Assembly (NCBI RefSeq): GCF_004138205.1
Contig: NZ_RXNQ01000022.1
Location: 1 to 64,000 of the forward strand
Source of the DNA: Pedobacter sp. SYP-B3415
GTDB lineage: Bacteria; Bacteroidota; Bacteroidia; Sphingobacteriales; Sphingobacteriaceae
DNA length: 64,000 nt
Direction of reading: 5' to 3'
Part shown: positions 25,917 through 35,150 of the stretch, piece after piece
Numbering within the stretch: the first letter of the stretch is position 1
How the letters are laid out: every line of letters starts with the position of its first letter
Program-made: the position numbers and the translations under genes
Notes under the pieces: model-generated
Told to the model about the DNA's origin: nothing
Database searches by the model: none
Seen by the model: the letters and a program-made list of their open reading frames with translations, nothing else

Positions 25917-27176
25917 TCAAAGGCGCCCGTCGGCCAGTTCGCGCGGTATGAAAGCTTTCGTATCGTAAATTACGGCCCCGGCATTGCGATAGGCAGCATA
26001 GTCTATCTGTAAAAATTCGAAATGAGATACAGCAATGATAATTGCCGCGTAATTCTCGCCGTTTAACTGATCAAGAAGCCTGATCCCGTATTCTGACTCG
26101 ACCTGTGCAGCATCTGCCCATGGGTCATAAATGTCAGTTTGCATCCCATACTGCATTAACTCATGATAGATATCGATAACACGCGTATTGCGGATATCAG
26201 GACAGTTTTCCTTAAATGTAATACCAAGGATCAGCGCTCTCTGGTCTTTAACTACATGCCCCCTGCCGATTAGCAATTTGATTACCTTGCTTGCAACAAA
26301 CATGCCCATGGTATCATTTACCCGCCTGCCTGACAGAATAACCTGCGGATGATAACCCAATGATTCAGCCTTGTGAGCGAGGTAATACGGATCGACACCA
26401 ATACAATGTCCACCCACCAGCCCGGGCTTATATTTCAAAAAGTTCCATTTGGTTGCTGCCGCCTCAATCACATCATTGGTGTCTATACCGATTCGGTCGA
26501 ATATCAGCGCGAGCTCATTTACGAAAGATATGTTCACATCGCGCTGCGCATTCTCGATCGCCTTTGATGCTTCAGCTACCTTGATGCTCGGCGCCAGATG
26601 CGTGCCCGCCGTAATGACTGATGCATATAAATCGTTAACCTGCCGGGCAATTTCCGGGTTTGAACCGGATGTGACCTTTTTGATTTTCTGAAGCGTATTC
26701 ACTTTATCGCCGGGATTAATGCGTTCAGGGGAGTAGCCGCAGAAAAAATCTTCGTTAAACCGGAGGCCGGAAGTCTCTTCCAGTACCGGTACACAGTCTT
26801 CTTCTGTGCAGCCCGGATATACTGTAGACTCGTACACCACAATATCGCCTTTCTGCAATACCCGTCCAAGCATGGCACTTGCGCGCAGCAGCGGACCAAG
26901 GTCTGGCTTTTTGTACTGGTCAACAGGGGTTGGTACGGTTACCAGGTAGACGTTACAATCCCTGATCTTATTGAGATCTGAGGTGAATAAAAGATCTGCC
27001 CCTGCACTGAGCGCAGCTGCATCAACCTCGCGGGTGCGGTCTGTGCCGGCAGTCAGCTGTTTTATCCGCTCTTCATCAATATCAAAACCCACAACCGCAT
27101 ACTTTTCTGCAAAAGCCAATGCCAGCGGCAGGCCGACATAACCTAAGCCGATAACTGCGATGCGGGTGTCTTTCAT
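25917..27176 (-). CDS. UDP-N-acetylhexosamine 6-dehydrogenase (TviB/WbpO-like)
   Basis: 419 residues from the ATG at 27176; the open frame runs further up into the terminator hairpin, which cannot be coding in practice. IAVIGLGYVGLPLALAFAEKY binds NAD; TVPTPVD, YESTVYPGCTEEDCVPVLE and GYSPERINPGD follow. GGHCIGVDPYYLAHKAESLGYHPQVILSGRRVND holds the catalytic Cys. The GCTEE and RRVND features place it with VipA/TviB and WbpO, which oxidise UDP-GlcNAc or UDP-GalNAc to the uronic acid, more than with UDP-glucose dehydrogenase. This gives the polymer an acidic sugar (inference). It is the first gene after the terminator that follows rfbA. Confidence 0.92.
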   Translation of the reverse strand: MKDTRIAVIGLGYVGLPLALAFAEKYAVVGFDIDEERIKQLTAGTDRTREVDAAALSAGADLLFTSDLNKIRDCNVYLVTVPTPVDQYKKPDLGPLLRASAMLGRVLQKGDIVVYESTVYPGCTEEDCVPVLEETSGLRFNEDFFCGYSPERINPGDKVNTLQKIKKVTSGSNPEIARQVNDLYASVITAGTHLAPSIKVAEASKAIENAQRDVNISFVNELALIFDRIGIDTNDVIEAAATKWNFLKYKPGLVGGHCIGVDPYYLAHKAESLGYHPQVILSGRRVNDTMGMFVASKVIKLLIGRGHVVKDQRALILGITFKENCPDIRNTRVIDIYHELMQYGMQTDIYDPWADAAQVESEYGIRLLDQLNGENYAAIIIAVSHFEFLQIDYAAYRNAGAVIYDTKAFIPRELADGRL

Positions 27177-27189
27177 TTTGATGGAGTAT

Positions 27190-27242
27190 AAATAAACACA
27201 CACCTTCTAGGTTTCGCACACCTAGAAGGTGTGTGTTTATTT
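27190..27242. terminator. Long perfect hairpin, bidirectional terminator or palindromic repeat
   Basis: Arms 27190-27212 and 27220-27242 are perfectly complementary over 23 bases, with the 7-base loop TTCGCAC. The inner core is ACCTTCTAGGT against ACCTAGAAGGT and the outer part is AAATAAACACAC, giving A/T tails on both strands. It lies between rfbA (ends 27252) and the dehydrogenase start (27176), so it should end the rfbA transcript. The CCTTCnAGG core recurs at 43636. Confidence 0.85.
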
Positions 27243-27251
27243 ATTTATTTA

Positions 27252-28118
27252 TTATTTCTTTTTGATCTGACGCAGCAGGTAACTTCCATAACCGCTCTTT
27301 ACCAATGGTGTAGCTATTTTTGTCAGTTGCTCATCATCGATAAAGCCCATCCGGTAGGCAACTTCCTCAATACAGCCGATCTTCAGGCCCTGACGCTCTT
27401 CGATTACCTGGACAAACTGCCCGGCCTGCATCAGCGAAGCAAAAGTACCGGTATCAAGCCAGGCTGTTCCCCTGCTTAACACGCCAACTTTCAGCCTGCC
27501 GCGCTCGAGGTACTCTTTGTTTACATCAGTAATTTCATATTCGCCACGGGGCGAGGGTTTGATATTAGCCGCAATTTCCACGACATCGTTGTCATAAAAG
27601 TAAAGACCGGGAACAGCAAAGTCAGATTTTGGCTCGGTTGGCTTTTCTTCGATAGACAGTACATTATTGTCAGCGTCGAATTCGACTACGCCGTAACGTT
27701 CCGGGTCAGCAACCTGGTAGGCAAACACAACGCCACCTTCCGGATCTGAACTGGCCTGGAGCAATTTTGCCATGCCATCGCCGTAGAAAATGTTATCGCC
27801 TAATACCAGGGCAACCTTGTCCTTGCCAATAAAGTCCTTGCCGATTACAAATGCCTGCGCAAGGCCATTGGGTTCGTGCTGCACGGCATAGCTAAATTTA
27901 CAACCCAGGCTTGCGCCATCGCCCAGCAGTTTTTCGAAATTGGGCAGGTCATGCGGTGTGGAAATGATTAGAATTTCTTTGATTCCCGCCAGCATCAGTG
28001 TAGAGAGCGGGTAATAGATCATCGGTTTATCGTAAACCGGCATCATCTGTTTGCTGCAGGCAAGCGTTAAGGGATGCAGGCGCGTTCCGCTGCCGCCCGC
28101 CAGGATAATTCCTTTCAT
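27252..28118 (-). CDS. rfbA: Glucose-1-phosphate thymidylyltransferase
   Basis: 288 residues, family length. [39 protein letters not shown] is the nucleotide-binding and Mg2+ site; [49 protein letters not shown] and [10 protein letters not shown] complete the signature. It makes dTDP-glucose from dTTP and glucose-1-phosphate, entering both the dTDP-rhamnose (rfbD) and dTDP-3-amino sugar (fdt) routes. The following enzyme, dTDP-glucose 4,6-dehydratase, is absent from the window and must lie elsewhere. It is separated from the rest of the locus by a strong hairpin. Confidence 0.96.
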   Translation of the reverse strand: MKGIILAGGSGTRLHPLTLACSKQMMPVYDKPMIYYPLSTLMLAGIKEILIISTPHDLPNFEKLLGDGASLGCKFSYAVQHEPNGLAQAFVIGKDFIGKDKVALVLGDNIFYGDGMAKLLQASSDPEGGVVFAYQVADPERYGVVEFDADNNVLSIEEKPTEPKSDFAVPGLYFYDNDVVEIAANIKPSPRGEYEITDVNKEYLERGRLKVGVLSRGTAWLDTGTFASLMQAGQFVQVIEERQGLKIGCIEEVAYRMGFIDDEQLTKIATPLVKSGYGSYLLRQIKKK

Positions 28119-28170
28119 TCAGTCTAAATTTTAGTTTGAGCACTATTCCAGCCTAATGGCCTGGATGCCG

Positions 28171-28728
28171 CTAAGTTAAGCTATTTTGCAATTCGCTGTA
28201 CCACTCCTCACCGTATTTGCGGATAAGCGGGCCTTTCAAAAATTGATAGACCGGCACTTTCAGCTCGCGACCGAAGGTACAGGCATCATGACAAATATGC
28301 CAGCGATCGTAGTTTAATACATCAAACTCAGGGTAAGCGGTAATGCGGATCGGATACAAGTGACAGGAAATCGGCTTTTGCCAGTCGACAAGACCCTGCT
28401 CATAGGCTTTTTCAATGGCACACTTCGTTATTCCATTTTCAAACAGTACATAGGCACACTCCTCATGGCCGTTTACGCACGGTGTTGTCAGGTCACCGTC
28501 TGCGTCTACAACATGGGTACCCTGTTCTTCGATGGCGCGGATGCCTTTTTCGGAAAGCAAATGTTTGATTTTCGGATAGATTTCTTCAAGAATGGCGGTC
28601 TCGGCATTCTCCAGCGGTGCACCGGCATCACCTTCCACACAGCAAATCCCCTTGCATTTATTGAGGTTACAAACAAAATTTTCCCTCAGCACGTCTTCAT
28701 GAACCAGCGTATTTTGTACTTCAATCAT
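28171..28728 (-). CDS. DUF3109 family cysteine-cluster protein
   Basis: 185 residues, soluble. The N-terminal cluster [11 protein letters not shown] (about 21-31) plus later Cys in [29 protein letters not shown] and CHDACTFG fit the DUF3109/YkgJ-like group, thought to bind a metal or Fe-S centre. The function is unknown. It is widely conserved as a single copy in Bacteroidota. It starts four bases before the stop-side of the DUF3108 gene, so the two are probably co-transcribed. Confidence 0.85.
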   Translation of the reverse strand: MIEVQNTLVHEDVLRENFVCNLNKCKGICCVEGDAGAPLENAETAILEEIYPKIKHLLSEKGIRAIEEQGTHVVDADGDLTTPCVNGHEECAYVLFENGITKCAIEKAYEQGLVDWQKPISCHLYPIRITAYPEFDVLNYDRWHICHDACTFGRELKVPVYQFLKGPLIRKYGEEWYSELQNSLT

Positions 28729-28732
28729 AGTT

Positions 28733-29506
28733 TTAGCCCTTGCCCAAGGGATATTTCAGGCCATTTGCCGATTTCAGCTCCATAGTTACTGACCCGACCA
28801 GGATCTCAACCTGCGCTTTAACCGGCACGCGGTTTCCATCGTCGGTTACCCAAAGATACAGCCGGCTATCTTTCTTAAACACCCTTCCGGGTTTGATTGA
28901 CGGACTGAACTTAAGGCAACGGATGTTACCCAATTTGGTTTTTATGGTTTCCCTGCCTACAAATTCTACGGTCAGGGAGGATATCTCGTCGCCGAGAAAA
29001 TAGTTCAATTTAAATGTATCGCCGATTTTCATCCGGCTGATATCCAGACTGCGGGCAAAGTAATAGGCAGAAACGAGGTCGAAGGTCTGCGTAGTCGGTG
29101 TCGACATGGTTCCCCTGTTCGAAACAACTTTTTTTTCATCCTGGTGAAACCTGGCTTTGTCAGTGCGCCGGTAACTGGCCTCGCGGATATTCTCCTGGTA
29201 AAAATAGGGAAGCAAACTTTTGCGGTCTATATACGAATCGTAATGGTCTCTGATTTTATAAAACACATCGAAGGTTCCTGAAGTCTGGGCATCGACTACC
29301 AACCGGTAAGTTGGCTGTCCCTCAAACTTAAGATCCCCGTTCTGTACTTTGATCGTGGCCTCTGCAGCGGTTATAAAGCCGTATCGCAGCCGGTAACTCA
29401 GTGTTTCACCTTCCTGAAACACGGCTTCCTTTTTCAATGGAAGCATTTGAGCGTGCAGCTGGCCACAAAACAATACGCTAAGGGTAATTAGGATCAATCT
29501 TCTCAT
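28733..29506 (-). CDS. DUF3108 family secreted protein
   Basis: 257 residues from the ATG at 29506, which gives a signal peptide ([20 protein letters not shown]). The open frame extends upstream without need. The mature part contains [25 protein letters not shown] near its N-terminus, [21 protein letters not shown], and a C-terminal [29 protein letters not shown], the usual DUF3108 pattern. These periplasmic or outer-membrane-associated beta proteins are of unknown role. It lies 29 bases downstream of the DUF2480 gene. Confidence 0.85.
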   Translation of the reverse strand: MRRLILITLSVLFCGQLHAQMLPLKKEAVFQEGETLSYRLRYGFITAAEATIKVQNGDLKFEGQPTYRLVVDAQTSGTFDVFYKIRDHYDSYIDRKSLLPYFYQENIREASYRRTDKARFHQDEKKVVSNRGTMSTPTTQTFDLVSAYYFARSLDISRMKIGDTFKLNYFLGDEISSLTVEFVGRETIKTKLGNIRCLKFSPSIKPGRVFKKDSRLYLWVTDDGNRVPVKAQVEILVGSVTMELKSANGLKYPLGKG

Positions 29507-29535
29507 GGAAAGGGCGTTACAAAAAGCAAACCAAT

Positions 29536-30051
29536 TTAGTCTTTCCTTTTGTAAATAGGAACGGTTGAACAAGGCTCACCGTACATGATGCTTTTTACAA
29601 CAGGCGTAAGCAAACTGGTGATCTCTACGTATGCGGATACGGGAATCTGCTCATCGCCGCAGCCTTTAATTACCACACGCTCGCCGGCAAAGCTGTTTAC
29701 ATCTACCCTGCTCAGTGCCTTCTGGAATAGTAAGGTGTCGAGAACTTCAAGGCTGCCGAACACAACTTCATTGGCGAACGGCCTGATCCGGTTAGCGAGT
29801 AACATATAGGCCCAGGTAGGTACGATCGCATCTGCCGAACAGGTAATTGCAACATTTTTACCCGTGTATTGTGACCAATCGTGACTCTTTACAAAATCCC
29901 GAAAGTCCTTTTCTCTGAGTATCAGTCCATGAAAAAGGTTATCCTTAATATCATAAATCACCCGCTCACCTTTGTCAAGATAGTCTTCAAGATTAAATGT
30001 GATGAGACCGCTTGCTGCAACCTTGTTGACAATATTTTCCTGAATATCCAT
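29536..30051 (-). CDS. DUF2480 family protein
   Basis: 171 residues from the ATG at 30051 (MDIQENIVNKV). It is soluble, without membrane or signal segments. FNLEDYLDKGERVIYDIKDNLFHGLILREKDFRDFVKSHDW near the start and VVIKGCGDEQIPVSAYVEI near the end match the DUF2480 family of Bacteroidota, whose function is unknown. The ATG comes 15 bases after a strong hairpin that ends the upstream foldase gene. Confidence 0.85.
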   Translation of the reverse strand: MDIQENIVNKVAASGLITFNLEDYLDKGERVIYDIKDNLFHGLILREKDFRDFVKSHDWSQYTGKNVAITCSADAIVPTWAYMLLANRIRPFANEVVFGSLEVLDTLLFQKALSRVDVNSFAGERVVIKGCGDEQIPVSAYVEITSLLTPVVKSIMYGEPCSTVPIYKRKD

Positions 30052-30065
30052 GGCTAAAAACAAAA

Positions 30066-30094
30066 AACCGGAAATGCACAATGCATTTCCGGTT
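30066..30094 (-). terminator. Intrinsic terminator after the foldase gene
   Basis: Arms 30066-30078 and 30082-30094 pair perfectly over 13 bases (AACCGGAAATGCA) with a 3-base loop, and the minus strand continues with TTTTGTTTTT. It sits between the foldase stop (30116) and the DUF2480 ATG (30051). Confidence 0.88.
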
Positions 30095-30095
30095 A

Positions 30096-30103
30096 CAAAA
30101 TTA
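30096..30103 (-). promoter_or_regulatory. Possible -7 element overlapping the foldase terminator region
   Basis: The minus strand reads TAATTTTG, a full TAnnTTTG match, immediately upstream of the terminator hairpin. If active, the transcript would start inside the hairpin arm and so escape termination, serving the DUF2480 gene. It may be chance. Confidence 0.3.
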
Positions 30104-30115
30104 AGTAAATTCCTA

Positions 30116-32209
30116 TTAATAGAATTTCACGCGATTGTCTTTTATATCAGCCTTGTCCTGAAGTGCCATAAAGGCGCCACTAAGTGCACGCTGAGCGAGG
30201 CCTGGAAGCAATGTTTGCTTCTGCTGCGCAGGATCGCCAGGGGCAGGATTGCTGAAGGTAAGCGGGCTTACGGCATACACACCGCGGTCGCCTGCAATCG
30301 GTCCTGAGACCTTACCTGGCTGCATACCGAATACAGTACCCACAACCTTGTTCTCCTGAGCCACGCCCGGAATTACAGGATTTGAAAATACGATGTTCTG
30401 AACCGGCTGGACCGCCTTTCCAAGTTTCTGCGCTAAAGCTTCGAGTGTAGCTTTACCTGCGCCAGCTTTTTCAAAGCGCCCGATCAGCATCTTGCCTTTC
30501 ACTTCATTGCGCACCATCGGTTCGATATCTTTTTTAACAGCTTCCAGCGCCAATGTGCCTTTAGGCCGAACTTCGGTCAGCACAGCAACAACATAACCGT
30601 CGCTCATGGTATAGATCTCGGGAAGTACATCACCGCGATCAGCTTCGTACGCATCCTGAATAAGTTTGCGCGGGTTATCAAGTCCCGGAGCAAAACCCTG
30701 CGAGCCGGTAATTTTGTCGGCAATGCCAACTGTTAGTCCCCGTTTCTGAGCCAGGGTACTGAAGTTATCACCCTTTGCTTCTGCAAGGAAATTTGAAGCT
30801 TTTTTGTATGCCTCCTGCTGTGTTTTATCGCTTGGAGCAAGGTTTTTCTCCACATAGGCGATTTTTGCAACCTTTGAGGAGCCTACTTGTTTCTCAATCT
30901 TGATCAGGTGAACGCCAAACTGTGAGGTCACTACTTTCAGATCGCCGGTGCTGCCGTCGAATGCAGCATTCTCAAATTCGGGAACCATAGCACCACGGGC
31001 AAAGGTACCTAGATCACCGCCCTGGTCTTTTGAACCGTCTTCGCTGTATTGTCTTGCCAGGTCACCAAAGTTTGCACCCTTCTGAACCAGCGATTTAAGT
31101 GAGTCAGCAAGCTTTACTGCCTTATCGTTACCACCAACTTTAGCCGGGTTGATCAGGATATGAGCGGCCTTAACTGAGTCGGGCGATTGTTTTGTGCTTA
31201 CCACTTTAGCCAGTTTGTATGAATTTCCGGAAAATACCGGACCGTAGAAGCTACCCGCTGGCAATGAAAATACCGCTGAATCTACAGCCGGATCAAGTTT
31301 ACCTTTAGAGATGTAACTGAAAGGAATTTTCACGTCAGAGTTGATCGCCGCGAACAGGGAATCGTTCGCTGCAGCTTTGAAGTCGGCCGCCAGTTTATCA
31401 ACCTGCGCTTTCGCAGCAGTGGTATCTTCTTTCGAAGGCTTGAAGCTGAAATTTACATACTGGAAAGAACGGGTTTCAGCAGGGTTCTCAAACCTTTTTT
31501 TATTTGCGTTGTAATAGTCGTTGTAGTCAGCATCGGTAAGTTTTACATCCTTGTCAGCGATGGTTGCATAGTCAAGGCTTACATATTTAAATGATGCAAG
31601 TTTGTTACGGTTACTGAAATCGTCAGCCGCTTCGAGGTTTGTTACATACACCGAACTGCGGATCAGGTTCTGATATTTTTGCTGAAGCGCTTGTTTACGC
31701 ACTTCTTCTTCAAGCAAAGACCACTGTTTGTTCAGGTTTGCGTCTTTTGAACGTGCCTTGAGTGAACTGATCACTGCATTACGGTCTACCTGTCCGGTTT
31801 GCGGATTTCCAAAATACTGACGAATCAGCGGACTGGGATTTTTGCCTTGTAAAAGGTCGAACAATTCTGTCGACGTGACGGTTAGTCCGAGACGCTCGAA
31901 CTCTTTTCCAAGAAGTACGTTAGCCACCTCATTGTTCCAAACGTTTTCAACTGCCATAGCAGTCATTTGCGAATTGGCACTACCACCATATTGTTGCTTG
32001 AATTGTTGTAAACTCTGGTCTACTTTCGGACCGAACTCGTCAATGCTGACTTCGTGACCGTCAATCTCTCCCACAACCTTCTGGGAAGCGTTCCAGAATG
32101 GTTTTCCAGCGTTAATTGCATCACTAACTAAAAATGCAACAATTGCCAAACCAATTGCGCCTATCAGGATAAACCCGGCACGGTTTCGCAAAAATGTCAT
32201 TAATCCCAT
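30116..32209 (-). CDS. PpiD/SurA-type periplasmic peptidyl-prolyl isomerase
   Basis: 697 residues. An N-terminal anchor helix follows a basic start (MTFLRNRAGFILIGAIGLAIVAFLV), then a SurA_N-like helical domain (about 40-240). A parvulin rotamase domain lies at about 345-440 (KAAHILINPA, FGDLARQYSEDGSKDQGGDLGTFARGAMVPEFE, SQFGVHLIKIE). A second degenerate parvulin-like part and a C-terminal helical region follow. The layout and length match PpiD, a membrane-anchored chaperone for outer-membrane proteins leaving the Sec translocon. Its gene follows lptC and precedes a terminator, consistent with envelope biogenesis. Met 4 (32200) is an alternative start. Confidence 0.92.
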   Translation of the reverse strand: MGLMTFLRNRAGFILIGAIGLAIVAFLVSDAINAGKPFWNASQKVVGEIDGHEVSIDEFGPKVDQSLQQFKQQYGGSANSQMTAMAVENVWNNEVANVLLGKEFERLGLTVTSTELFDLLQGKNPSPLIRQYFGNPQTGQVDRNAVISSLKARSKDANLNKQWSLLEEEVRKQALQQKYQNLIRSSVYVTNLEAADDFSNRNKLASFKYVSLDYATIADKDVKLTDADYNDYYNANKKRFENPAETRSFQYVNFSFKPSKEDTTAAKAQVDKLAADFKAAANDSLFAAINSDVKIPFSYISKGKLDPAVDSAVFSLPAGSFYGPVFSGNSYKLAKVVSTKQSPDSVKAAHILINPAKVGGNDKAVKLADSLKSLVQKGANFGDLARQYSEDGSKDQGGDLGTFARGAMVPEFENAAFDGSTGDLKVVTSQFGVHLIKIEKQVGSSKVAKIAYVEKNLAPSDKTQQEAYKKASNFLAEAKGDNFSTLAQKRGLTVGIADKITGSQGFAPGLDNPRKLIQDAYEADRGDVLPEIYTMSDGYVVAVLTEVRPKGTLALEAVKKDIEPMVRNEVKGKMLIGRFEKAGAGKATLEALAQKLGKAVQPVQNIVFSNPVIPGVAQENKVVGTVFGMQPGKVSGPIAGDRGVYAVSPLTFSNPAPGDPAQQKQTLLPGLAQRALSGAFMALQDKADIKDNRVKFY

Positions 32210-32377
32210 ATTCTACTTTAATTTTTTACTTTTTTTTAAGAGGGCGCAAGATACAAATTTGACATAAAAAAGAAAACACAAAACCATATCCAACAAGTAA
32301 TTAGTTTTTAGGCAGATAGATTGGGAAAAAACCGAGGATTTATATTGGCCGGAGAGGCGTCCGGAGGGGTGTCCTTA

Positions 32378-32971
32378 CTAAATTCCGGTCTCTTTTTCGA
32401 GTAACTCCCCGCTAATGGTTCCCTGGCCGATACCGCCCGAGCGCATGGTATAGGTACTGAAATCCTGGGGTGCTTCGAAGTAGCTGCCTTCAGCCTGAAA
32501 CGAGCCGTCTGGTTTAAATACCTTAACGCGTTGGTTTGAGTAAAACAGTCTTTTGTTCTCGTCCCAGATCAGTTCTTCTGAAGTAAAGGTATTGCCTTCG
32601 GCATTTTTTACGACTACGTTTTTACGTAAAACAGTAATACGTTCGTTTTCACGCCGTATACCATACTCAGAAGTGACGGTACTGGCAATTTTCATTTTCT
32701 GATCAAAAAAGTCAATCTTGAGTCCGTCGGGCATTTCCATGTAGTTAGCCCCGGTTTTTGGCGTCACCTTATCAAGTACAGGCGCGTATCCTTTGGCCTT
32801 TACTCGCGCAGAGTCACTGTAAATAAGTTCGGCGCCAAGTGTGCGGTCCTTGCTTAGAACGACCTGTTTACTCGATATGGCTGCCACATTTTTCAGGTCA
32901 TCATCATTGCATGCCGCCAGAAACAGCGGTATAGCCAGACAAAAGCCAATCCTGAAAAACCTACGTTGCAT
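32378..32971 (-). CDS. lptC: LptC, LPS-export periplasmic protein (lipoprotein form)
   Basis: 197 residues. Signal peptide MQRRFFRIGFCLAIPLFLAAC ends in a good lipobox (L-A-A-C), so in this organism the protein is probably lipid-anchored, whereas in E. coli it is held by a helix. The body has the LptC/OstA-like beta-jellyroll pattern (LGAELIYSDSARVKAKGYAP, DGLKIDFFD, YGIRRENERITVLRKNVVVKNAEGNTFTSEELIWDENKRLFYSNQRVKVFKPDGS). It passes LPS from LptB2FG to LptA. It starts three bases after the outer-membrane protein gene and precedes the foldase. Confidence 0.88.
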   Translation of the reverse strand: MQRRFFRIGFCLAIPLFLAACNDDDLKNVAAISSKQVVLSKDRTLGAELIYSDSARVKAKGYAPVLDKVTPKTGANYMEMPDGLKIDFFDQKMKIASTVTSEYGIRRENERITVLRKNVVVKNAEGNTFTSEELIWDENKRLFYSNQRVKVFKPDGSFQAEGSYFEAPQDFSTYTMRSGGIGQGTISGELLEKETGI

Positions 32972-32974
32972 GAT

Positions 32975-34282
32975 TTAGTCGAATCTGAATCTTCTGAACC
33001 AGGTGTCGTTAAGCGTAAAGCCGAGGTGGATGTTCAGATAAGTTTCCTGAACCAGATTTGCCGCCGTTGTTCCGCGTCTGCCCAGTTCTGTAGTGAAGTT
33101 GATCTTATAAAATGATGAACGGTTATTCGAAGGGAGTGGGAATCCGAAACCAATTGATACAGCCTGATCTTTGATATCATTGTTGGCCAGCTTAAGGTAC
33201 GTTTTGTCATACCTTACACCTACACGGTAGTCGATCCGTTTCAGGTATCCCGCCAGGCTTCCGCCAACGGCGGTAATATCCGGAGTAATTTGCCCGCCGA
33301 CCGAAACACCATAACTATCCTGAAGACCCTGGTTTGAATTATCGAGCGAGAATTTAGACCACTGGCCCATTCTGAAATCAGCACCGATCATCCATTTGTT
33401 ATCGCGCTGAATGGAAAGACCGAAATTATGTTCCAGTGGCAGTTTCAGATCTGATTTTGCATTGTCTACAAGCTGAAGGGTATCAAGCGGCGAATTCTCT
33501 ACGCCATCCTGATCAATTGTATATTGCGTTAGGACATACGATTTTTTCGCTGAGATGTTCGAGTTATAAGAACCTGAGTAACCAAGCGTCATGCGCGATT
33601 CATCGCTAAGCGGAATCTCGGTTTGTATACCGTATGAAAAATTCAATCCTTCTACGCTTGTCTTGTTTTGCATGCGTGTCGGGAGCACAGCAAGTTCGTT
33701 CGGGAATACCGTAGAACGCGTCTGACTCAGGTTACCAAACAGGTATTCGAGATTTGCACCAATGCGGACGTACTTACCAAACTGTACGCCATAACCCAGA
33801 AAGGCTTTTGAGATACTCCCCTCACCTGCATAAATATGGTCAACGCTCATTGTGTCGATCCGGGTACGGTTACTGTAATTATAGCCAAGATCTGAATAAG
33901 GCAGCAAGCCGAAACTAAAGGCCGATTTCCGGCTTACCGGAATACCCAAAGCAATATGGTTCAGTGTGGCATTGAAGCGGCTTTCGCTTTCATTTCCTCT
34001 TTGCAATCCGGTGAAACCGGCATTTACACCGATATCAAGCGTAGTCAGGTTGATTCCGCTATAGGTAGCCGGGTTCATTACATTGATCATGCTGTACCCA
34101 TCCGGTTTAAATACACCCGTTGAAATCCCGCCCATACCGCGCAGCCCGGGAAACACAGATGTGCGCAGGTTGCCAAGTCCATAGGCTGAATAAGGAGATT
34201 CGGTAGTAACCTGTGATTTTGCCGGCAGCATTGCGATCACGCAAACAAACAGGGGTAAAATATATTTCAGATTTTTGTACAT
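32975..34282 (-). CDS. Predicted outer-membrane protein (FadL/PorP-like barrel)
   Basis: 435 residues from the ATG at 34282, one base after the coaX stop; the frame also opens at a TTG at 34294. Signal peptide MYKNLKYILPLFVCVIAMLPAKSQ. The mature N-terminus TTESPYSAYGLGNLRTSVFPGLRGMGGISTGVFKPDGYSMINVMNPATYSG recurs in FadL-like barrels of Bacteroidota, and the C-terminus ends FRRFRFD. No substrate can be inferred. The order coaX, this gene, lptC is conserved in many Bacteroidota and hints at a role in the outer membrane. Confidence 0.8.
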   Translation of the reverse strand: MYKNLKYILPLFVCVIAMLPAKSQVTTESPYSAYGLGNLRTSVFPGLRGMGGISTGVFKPDGYSMINVMNPATYSGINLTTLDIGVNAGFTGLQRGNESESRFNATLNHIALGIPVSRKSAFSFGLLPYSDLGYNYSNRTRIDTMSVDHIYAGEGSISKAFLGYGVQFGKYVRIGANLEYLFGNLSQTRSTVFPNELAVLPTRMQNKTSVEGLNFSYGIQTEIPLSDESRMTLGYSGSYNSNISAKKSYVLTQYTIDQDGVENSPLDTLQLVDNAKSDLKLPLEHNFGLSIQRDNKWMIGADFRMGQWSKFSLDNSNQGLQDSYGVSVGGQITPDITAVGGSLAGYLKRIDYRVGVRYDKTYLKLANNDIKDQAVSIGFGFPLPSNNRSSFYKINFTTELGRRGTTAANLVQETYLNIHLGFTLNDTWFRRFRFD

Positions 34283-34283
34283 G

Positions 34284-35021
34284 CTATAATTCAATAACTT
34301 CGTTTAATCCTCGTAACACCAGATACGGCTCGTGAATTATTCGAGGCGCAAAGATGCTGTTTTTTATGTTAGCGATCAAAAATGGTGCATCACCACCTGT
34401 CAGGATCACTTTCAGCGCTGCGTTCAGAGCGTCGTATTGTGAAATAAACCCGGTTACTTCGTGCAGCGTTCCCTGAAGCACCCCGTTCCGAATCGCGTTT
34501 ACTGTATTATTGCCTTCAGCCACCGTGTTGTCGTGAGCATCAAACTCAAGCAGGGGCAGCCGGCCTGTAAACTCATGCAGAGCCCTGAAACGCATCATAA
34601 TGCCCGGGCTGATGCTTCCGCCGGTGTATATACCATTTGCCGGAAGAAGATCATAAGTAATGCTTGTACCTGCATCGATCACCAGGCAACTCTCGCCGGG
34701 ATACTGTGCACTGGCTCCGAGCATCGCTGCCCAACGGTCCAGTCCGAGTGTTTCCGGGGTGCCATAGCGATTTTTTAAAAAGCCGGTATCGCCGGTATGA
34801 AAACGTGTGACGGGAACATCTTCTCCAAGTAACGCTTCTATCTCTTCGAATGTCTCGTCGACGGTCGAAACAACCGCAGCACGGAGCGTAAATTGTCTGC
34901 TTAGCTGTTTAATCTCCTGCAGATCTTTTTTATCGAGGACCCGGTAATCTACCAGCTTTCTCCCGTCAAATACACCCAGCTTGCACCTGGAATTCCCTGC
35001 ATCTACTACGAGATTAAACAT
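34284..35021 (-). CDS. coaX: Type III pantothenate kinase
   Basis: 245 residues from the ATG at 35021, giving the expected start MFNLVVDAGNSRCKLGVFDG, whose DAGNSRxK loop binds phosphate. TGDTGFLKNRYGTPETLGLDRWAAMLGA and CLVIDAGTSITYDLL, then GGSISPGIMMRFRALHEFTGRLP, are the remaining signatures. It phosphorylates pantothenate as the first step of coenzyme A synthesis. A good promoter candidate lies about 80 bases upstream, so coaX probably leads the transcript containing the barrel protein, lptC and the foldase. Confidence 0.95.
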   Translation of the reverse strand: MFNLVVDAGNSRCKLGVFDGRKLVDYRVLDKKDLQEIKQLSRQFTLRAAVVSTVDETFEEIEALLGEDVPVTRFHTGDTGFLKNRYGTPETLGLDRWAAMLGASAQYPGESCLVIDAGTSITYDLLPANGIYTGGSISPGIMMRFRALHEFTGRLPLLEFDAHDNTVAEGNNTVNAIRNGVLQGTLHEVTGFISQYDALNAALKVILTGGDAPFLIANIKNSIFAPRIIHEPYLVLRGLNEVIEL

Positions 35022-35099
35022 AACCGGTATTTCATGTGTTTGTGCGTCACTTAGCAAGCGAATCGGGCAGACAGCGCTTTACACTGCATTTTAACGGCA

Positions 35100-35107
35100 C
35101 AAAGCTA
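35100..35107 (-). promoter_or_regulatory. -7 promoter element for the coaX operon
   Basis: The minus strand reads TAGCTTTG, a full TAnnTTTG match, 78 bases before the coaX ATG at 35021. A TTG (in CCTTGAAAC) lies about 18 bases further upstream, close to the expected -33 spacing. It falls in the 129-base gap between the DUF6427 and coaX genes. Confidence 0.5.
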
Positions 35108-35150
35108 TCAATCTTTGCCAAGTTTCAAGGAATCAATTTGTTAAAAAAGG

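Noticed and set aside
27177..27203. Upstream extension of the UDP-sugar dehydrogenase (start at 27203)
   Set aside because: The extra codons fall in the terminator hairpin; the ATG at 27176 gives the normal family start.
32225..32290. TATCTTGC as a -7 promoter for the foldase gene
   Set aside because: It lacks one T of TAnnTTTG and no -33 partner was found; not reported as a feature.
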